Origin: Planctomycetota bacterium
GTDB lineage: Bacteria; Planctomycetota; B15-G4
Assembly (NCBI GenBank): GCA_029259725.1
Contig: JAJDER010000139.1
Coordinates: 1 to 33,800 of the forward strand
Direction: 5' to 3'
Length of the DNA: 33,800 bases
The notes beneath the pieces were generated by a model, which had not been told where the DNA came from, did no database searches, and saw nothing but the letters and a program-made list of their open reading frames with translations. Position 1 is the stretch's first letter. Each line of letters opens with the position of its first letter. Positions 30,638-33,800 of the stretch are shown piece by piece. The translations under genes and the position numbers were made by a program.

Positions 30638-32548
30638 ATGAATCCACTCCGCGCAGCCTCGCGGTGCTCCCTCGGGATCGCCGCCTTCCTGATCCTGGCC
30701 CTGCCTCCGGCCCCGGCCTTCGCCGCCCCGCAGCTGACCGGCGCGGCCGCGGCCGACGCGCAGCTTGCCGAGCTCGATGCCGACATCCCCGAACTGGTGG
30801 CGCCGGCCTTCGTGTCGGGCAGCTACAGCTCGACGATCTCGACGCGCGTCGATCGCCAGGGCCGCATCGATACCGGGCTCGGCTACCTGGAGATCGTGGA
30901 CGGGCGCACGGGCGCGCTGCTCGACGCGAGCCGCATCGCGTACACGCGCGGCCCCGGCCCGGCGCCCGGCTTCGGGCCGGCGTGGTGGACGACGGTCGAT
31001 GAGGGCGTGGTCGTCACGGTCCAGATGGCCACCGTGCCGGTGACCAAGAGCGGCGACGCCCGGATGGTCAACGCCGTGCGCATCGAGGCCGACAACCCCG
31101 GCGACGAGGCGGCCGTCGTGCCCCTCGGCGTGCGCCTGCGCCCGGGCGACGTGGACGCCGACGTGCCGCGGACCCCCTGGACCCACCCCTTCGACCCTTC
31201 GACTCGCTACGCCCTGGTCGGTGAAGGTGACGACCAGCTTCTCGAGCGCGACGGCATGGCCTGTCTGTGGTGGGACGGCCCGGAGGGTGAGATCGTGGTC
31301 CACGACGATCTCACCGGCCCCGACGACATCGCCATGGAAGCCGCTTGGACCCTGCTCGTCCCGGCGGGCGAGCGGCGTGTGATCGACGTCATCGCGGCGA
31401 GCCCACCGTGCAACACGGCGGTGCAGGAAGCGGCCTGGCGGGAGATGGCCCAGCTGTTCGGCTACCGGTCGCTGCGTGAGCGCGTCGTCTGGGAAGCGGA
31501 ATGGCGCACCGACATCGAGCACCTGTCGCTGGCCAGCGATCGCATGTGGCGCGCGATGATGGCCTCGGCGCACATGCTGCGGCTCATCGCCGAGGGCTAC
31601 AACGGGCTGCGCTACATGACCGACAAGCCCTACGGCCATGCGGACGTGGACTTCGGTGTGCGCGCCGCGGTCACGGCGTCGCTCCACGAGTGGGGCATGA
31701 CGCCCTTCTTGGACGGGCCGCTCCAGTACATGCTGGCAAACCTGCCGACCGAGCTGCCGGCGATGTCGCCCGAGCGCCGGGTCGCGTACCTGCACGGCTT
31801 GACGCGGATCGTTCGGCTGATTCCGAATCCGGAGCACGACCTGGTCCTCGCGAACACGATCATCGAGTCCCTGCAGCCTGGTCCGGTGCTGTCGTGGCAA
31901 GACCCGGCGCTGGTGCGAGCGGACTTCGAGCACATCCTGCGGCGCGCGGGGCGCAGCATGGAGGAGTGGCCCGCACTGACCTGGGCCACGGTGGAACCGG
32001 GGACGGCCGACGCGGAGTTCCAGGCCTGGCGTCGCGCCATCTCGGCCAGTGACGGCGAGGCAGCGTGGGCCGCGGCCAAGCGGGTCCTGGGCCGTACGGA
32101 CGCCCAGGGCATGGGCAGCGCCCGTGCCGACGGTGAGCCCGACGGCCGCTTCGCCCACGTGTTCATGCACCTGACGCGCGAGATGCTGCTCGGCGACCAC
32201 GGCGAGGACCTGCTGCTGTTCCACGCCGTGCCCGAGCGTCTCTACCCGCGGCTGGGGAAGATCGACACCTACGACCTCCCGTCCGCGTTCGGCACCGTCC
32301 GGACCCGCGCCTGGTACGTCGGTGGCAAGGGTGGCGCCCTCGGCTTCGCCTCGCTGCTCCGCTACAAGATGGTCGAGCCGGCGCACACCTACTGGCGGAT
32401 TCCACCGGGCCGGCGCGTGAAGAAGATCCAGGAGATCCTCGGCGGCACGGTCGAGGAGGTCGAGCCCGGCCTGATGAACATGTCCTGCGACCTGAGCAAC
32501 CCCAAGGGCGTGAACTTCCTCCTGCGCATGGAGCGCGTCGAGGACTGA
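30638..32548 (+). CDS. Large exported protein of unknown function
   Basis: 636 residues with signal peptide MNPLRAASRCSLGIAAFLIL and onward to about AFA-APQ (residue 29). Residues about 60-270 are beta-rich (YSSTISTRVDRQGRIDTGLG; VVVTVQMATVPVTKSGDARM; VVPLGVRLRPGDVD). Residues about 280-600 are helical with repeated aromatic and charged residues (EAEWRTDIEHLSLASDRMWR; YNGLRYMTDKPYGHADVDFG; VRAAVTASLHEWGMTPFLDG). A beta-sandwich followed by a helical domain is the layout of several (alpha/alpha)6-barrel glycosidases, but no catalytic motif was identified, so that is only a lead. The chosen ATG 30638 is the first that yields a signal peptide. It is divergent from the radical SAM gene and followed after 46 bp by the pseudouridine synthase gene on the same strand. 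Confidence 0.87.
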   Translation: MNPLRAASRCSLGIAAFLILALPPAPAFAAPQLTGAAAADAQLAELDADIPELVAPAFVSGSYSSTISTRVDRQGRIDTGLGYLEIVDGRTGALLDASRIAYTRGPGPAPGFGPAWWTTVDEGVVVTVQMATVPVTKSGDARMVNAVRIEADNPGDEAAVVPLGVRLRPGDVDADVPRTPWTHPFDPSTRYALVGEGDDQLLERDGMACLWWDGPEGEIVVHDDLTGPDDIAMEAAWTLLVPAGERRVIDVIAASPPCNTAVQEAAWREMAQLFGYRSLRERVVWEAEWRTDIEHLSLASDRMWRAMMASAHMLRLIAEGYNGLRYMTDKPYGHADVDFGVRAAVTASLHEWGMTPFLDGPLQYMLANLPTELPAMSPERRVAYLHGLTRIVRLIPNPEHDLVLANTIIESLQPGPVLSWQDPALVRADFEHILRRAGRSMEEWPALTWATVEPGTADAEFQAWRRAISASDGEAAWAAAKRVLGRTDAQGMGSARADGEPDGRFAHVFMHLTREMLLGDHGEDLLLFHAVPERLYPRLGKIDTYDLPSAFGTVRTRAWYVGGKGGALGFASLLRYKMVEPAHTYWRIPPGRRVKKIQEILGGTVEEVEPGLMNMSCDLSNPKGVNFLLRMERVED

Positions 32549-32594
32549 GCGCGCGCGGCGCCGCGATCCCGGGGCCGCGACACCGGAGCGAGTC

Positions 32595-33629
32595 GTGGCC
32601 AAGAAGTCGAAGCGCGGGAACGACTTCGACGTGCGCGTGCTCGACGGGCGCCGCGAGACCTACAGCTACCGCGTGGCCGACGGCGAAGGCGGCATGCGCC
32701 TCGACCGCTTCCTGGCCAAACGCCTGAGCTGGCGATCGCGCACCTCGGTCCAGCGCATGCTCGACCTCGGCATGATCGAGCTCGAGGAACGGTCGGCCCG
32801 TGCCAACCGCCGCATGGCCGTGGGCGACCGCGTGGTCGTGCGCCTGCCGCGTCCGCTGCGCGACGAGGCCCACGTCGAGGCCGAAGCGGCCCAGACCCGG
32901 CTGCGGCGCCTGTTCGAGGACGACCTGCTGATCGGCATCGACAAGCCGCCGAACATCCCTGTGCACCCCGCCGGTCGCCTGCTCCACTTCACGGTCATCA
33001 CCGAGCTGCACCGCCAGTACCGCAACTTCGACGATCCCCTGAAGGACCTGGTGCCCAAGCTCTGCCACCGCCTGGACCTGGAGACCAGCGGCGTGTTGCT
33101 GGTGGCCAAGGAACGCCGCGCCCTGACCTTCGTGCAGAAGCAGTTCGAGCAGCGCACGGTGCGCAAGGAGTACCTGGTGCTGGTGCACGGAGAGCTGGCC
33201 GACGACGAGGGCCTGATCGACCTGCCCATCGGCGCCAACCTGAACCACAAGGTGCGCAACAGCCGCGCGATCCGGCACGACGTCGGCCAGGCCTCGCGCA
33301 CCCGGTGGCGCGTGATCGAGCGCTTCGGCGGCTACACCAGGCTGCACGTCGACCTGCTCACCGGCCGTCACCACCAGATCCGCGTGCACCTGGCCGCGAT
33401 CGGTCACCCCGTCGTGGGCGACAAGATCTACGGTCGCGACGAGTCGATCTTCATCCGCTTCTGCGAGCGCGAGCTGACCGAGCGCGACCTGGTCCTGCTG
33501 GAGCTGCCGCGCCAGGCGCTGCACAGTCACGCGCTGACGTTCGAGCACCCGGTGCAGGGCGAGATGCGCGTGGAGTCACCGTGGCCGCCGGATCTGCAGC
33601 GTTTCTGTGAGGGGCTGCTGCCGGCCTAG
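32595..33629 (+). CDS. RluA-family 23S rRNA/tRNA pseudouridine synthase
   Basis: 344 residues. An N-terminal S4-like RNA-binding domain is at about 30-90 (GGMRLDRFLAKRLSWRSRTS; VQRMLDLGMIEL), and the RluA catalytic domain at about 100-320 with HRLDLETSGVLLVAK and catalytic D161. Further family motifs are YLVLVHGEL, GRHHQIRVHLAAIGHPVVGD and ALHSHALTFEHP. It converts uridine to pseudouridine in structured RNA; the target site (rluD-, rluC- or truC-like) cannot be assigned. The start is GTG 32595 with GGAG 6 nt upstream. It begins 46 bp after the exported-protein stop and may be co-transcribed. Its stop is 3 bp from the inverted-repeat segment at 33633. Confidence 0.94.
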   Translation: MAKKSKRGNDFDVRVLDGRRETYSYRVADGEGGMRLDRFLAKRLSWRSRTSVQRMLDLGMIELEERSARANRRMAVGDRVVVRLPRPLRDEAHVEAEAAQTRLRRLFEDDLLIGIDKPPNIPVHPAGRLLHFTVITELHRQYRNFDDPLKDLVPKLCHRLDLETSGVLLVAKERRALTFVQKQFEQRTVRKEYLVLVHGELADDEGLIDLPIGANLNHKVRNSRAIRHDVGQASRTRWRVIERFGGYTRLHVDLLTGRHHQIRVHLAAIGHPVVGDKIYGRDESIFIRFCERELTERDLVLLELPRQALHSHALTFEHPVQGEMRVESPWPPDLQRFCEGLLPA

Positions 33630-33632
33630 CCT

Positions 33633-33800
33633 GGACTTCTCACCAGCTTCGTCGCGAGGGGGCGCCAGGGCCTTCGTGGCAAGGAGCAGCGGCGTGGTCG
33701 ACGCGGAGGCGGGGTGCACACGCCGTCGAGCATCGACCGCGCCGCTCGACGCAGCCATGGAGGTCCTGGTGATTCCGCAGCAGAAGCTGGTGAGAAGTCC
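33633..33800. repeat. 168-bp segment with perfect 18-bp terminal inverted repeats (MITE-like)
   Basis: GGACTTCTCACCAGCTTC at 33633-33650 is the exact reverse complement of GAAGCTGGTGAGAAGTCC at 33783-33800, the last bases of the window. Inside is another inverted repeat, CGTCGAGC (33724-33731) with GCTCGACG (33744-33751), 12-nt loop. No transposase or other convincing gene fits in 168 bp; a minus-strand frame crossing the left end (33576-33758) has no domain. The layout suits a miniature inverted-repeat element or an insertion-sequence remnant. A target duplication cannot be checked because the right flank is absent. An assembly foldback at the contig end is the main alternative. Confidence 0.55.

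Noticed and set aside
25361-30641. Long plus-strand open frames (873 and 946 codons) opposite recD2, the VCBS protein and the radical SAM gene
   Set aside because: They are shadows of three well-supported minus-strand genes, with compositional bias and no domains.
30512-32602. Minus-strand open frame of 696 codons opposite the large exported protein
   Set aside because: The plus strand has a proper signal peptide and varied sequence; the minus frame is low-complexity (RDR, GHV and HQ repeats).
1-33800. tRNA genes, rRNA, CRISPR arrays, prophage or integrase genes
   Set aside because: No cloverleaf with T-loop, no regularly spaced repeats and no phage or recombinase proteins were seen on either strand.

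Overview
The window is very GC-rich and almost fully coding, with 24 protein genes called. No tRNA, rRNA, CRISPR array or transposase was seen. The gene content best fits a high-GC member of the Planctomycetota. The main reasons are an ECF sigma factor directly followed by a Ser/Thr kinase carrying an FGE-sulfatase-type ectodomain, several exported seven-bladed propeller proteins, and a recurrent C-terminal module on exported proteins. This placement is inference from content, since no marker gene is present.

Layout. 1-1099: the tail of a membrane protein, then an M20 metallopeptidase lacking its N-terminal half. 1133-7611 (minus strand): serB, a kinase and its ECF sigma factor (serB lies downstream of the kinase), and serA. 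The two serine-biosynthesis genes thus flank a regulatory pair that has its own good promoter at 5867-5895. 7715-9210 (minus): three small exported proteins, two of them lipoproteins. 9620-13959 (plus): a two-gene RND efflux operon with a structured leader. 14317-16207: a TrmB-type regulator with a palindrome-bearing promoter, convergent with a saccharopine-dehydrogenase-family reductase. 16362-19431: an isochorismatase-GNAT fusion, a class I methyltransferase and a YcaQ-type DNA glycosylase. 19460-23790 (minus): an exported trypsin-like protease, a conserved membrane protein, and a coupled pair made of a PD-(D/E)XK-like protein and a spermidine-synthase-like protein. 23833-29498 (minus): two exported propeller proteins flanking a RecD2 helicase. 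29616-33629: a radical SAM protein divergent from a large exported protein of unknown function across a near-palindromic intergenic site, then an RluA-type pseudouridine synthase. 33633-33800: a 168-bp segment bounded by perfect 18-bp inverted repeats that ends exactly at the window edge.

Themes. Cell-envelope sensing is represented by the sigma-kinase pair, and surface functions by exported proteins with different N-terminal modules but one related C-terminal domain. Housekeeping genes (serA, serB, recD2, ycaQ, rluA-type) are interspersed. Start sites appear to be of two kinds. Some genes have clear Shine-Dalgarno sequences (sigma factor, adaptor, propeller at 25446, pseudouridine synthase). 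Others have none, but carry a TANNNT box 6-9 nt before the start, as expected of leaderless mRNAs.

The points most worth a second look are the shared C-terminal module, the sigma-kinase pair with its ectodomain, the terminal-inverted-repeat segment, the nuclease-like/synthase-like coupled pair, and the operator-like palindromes at 14289-14303 and 30520-30544.
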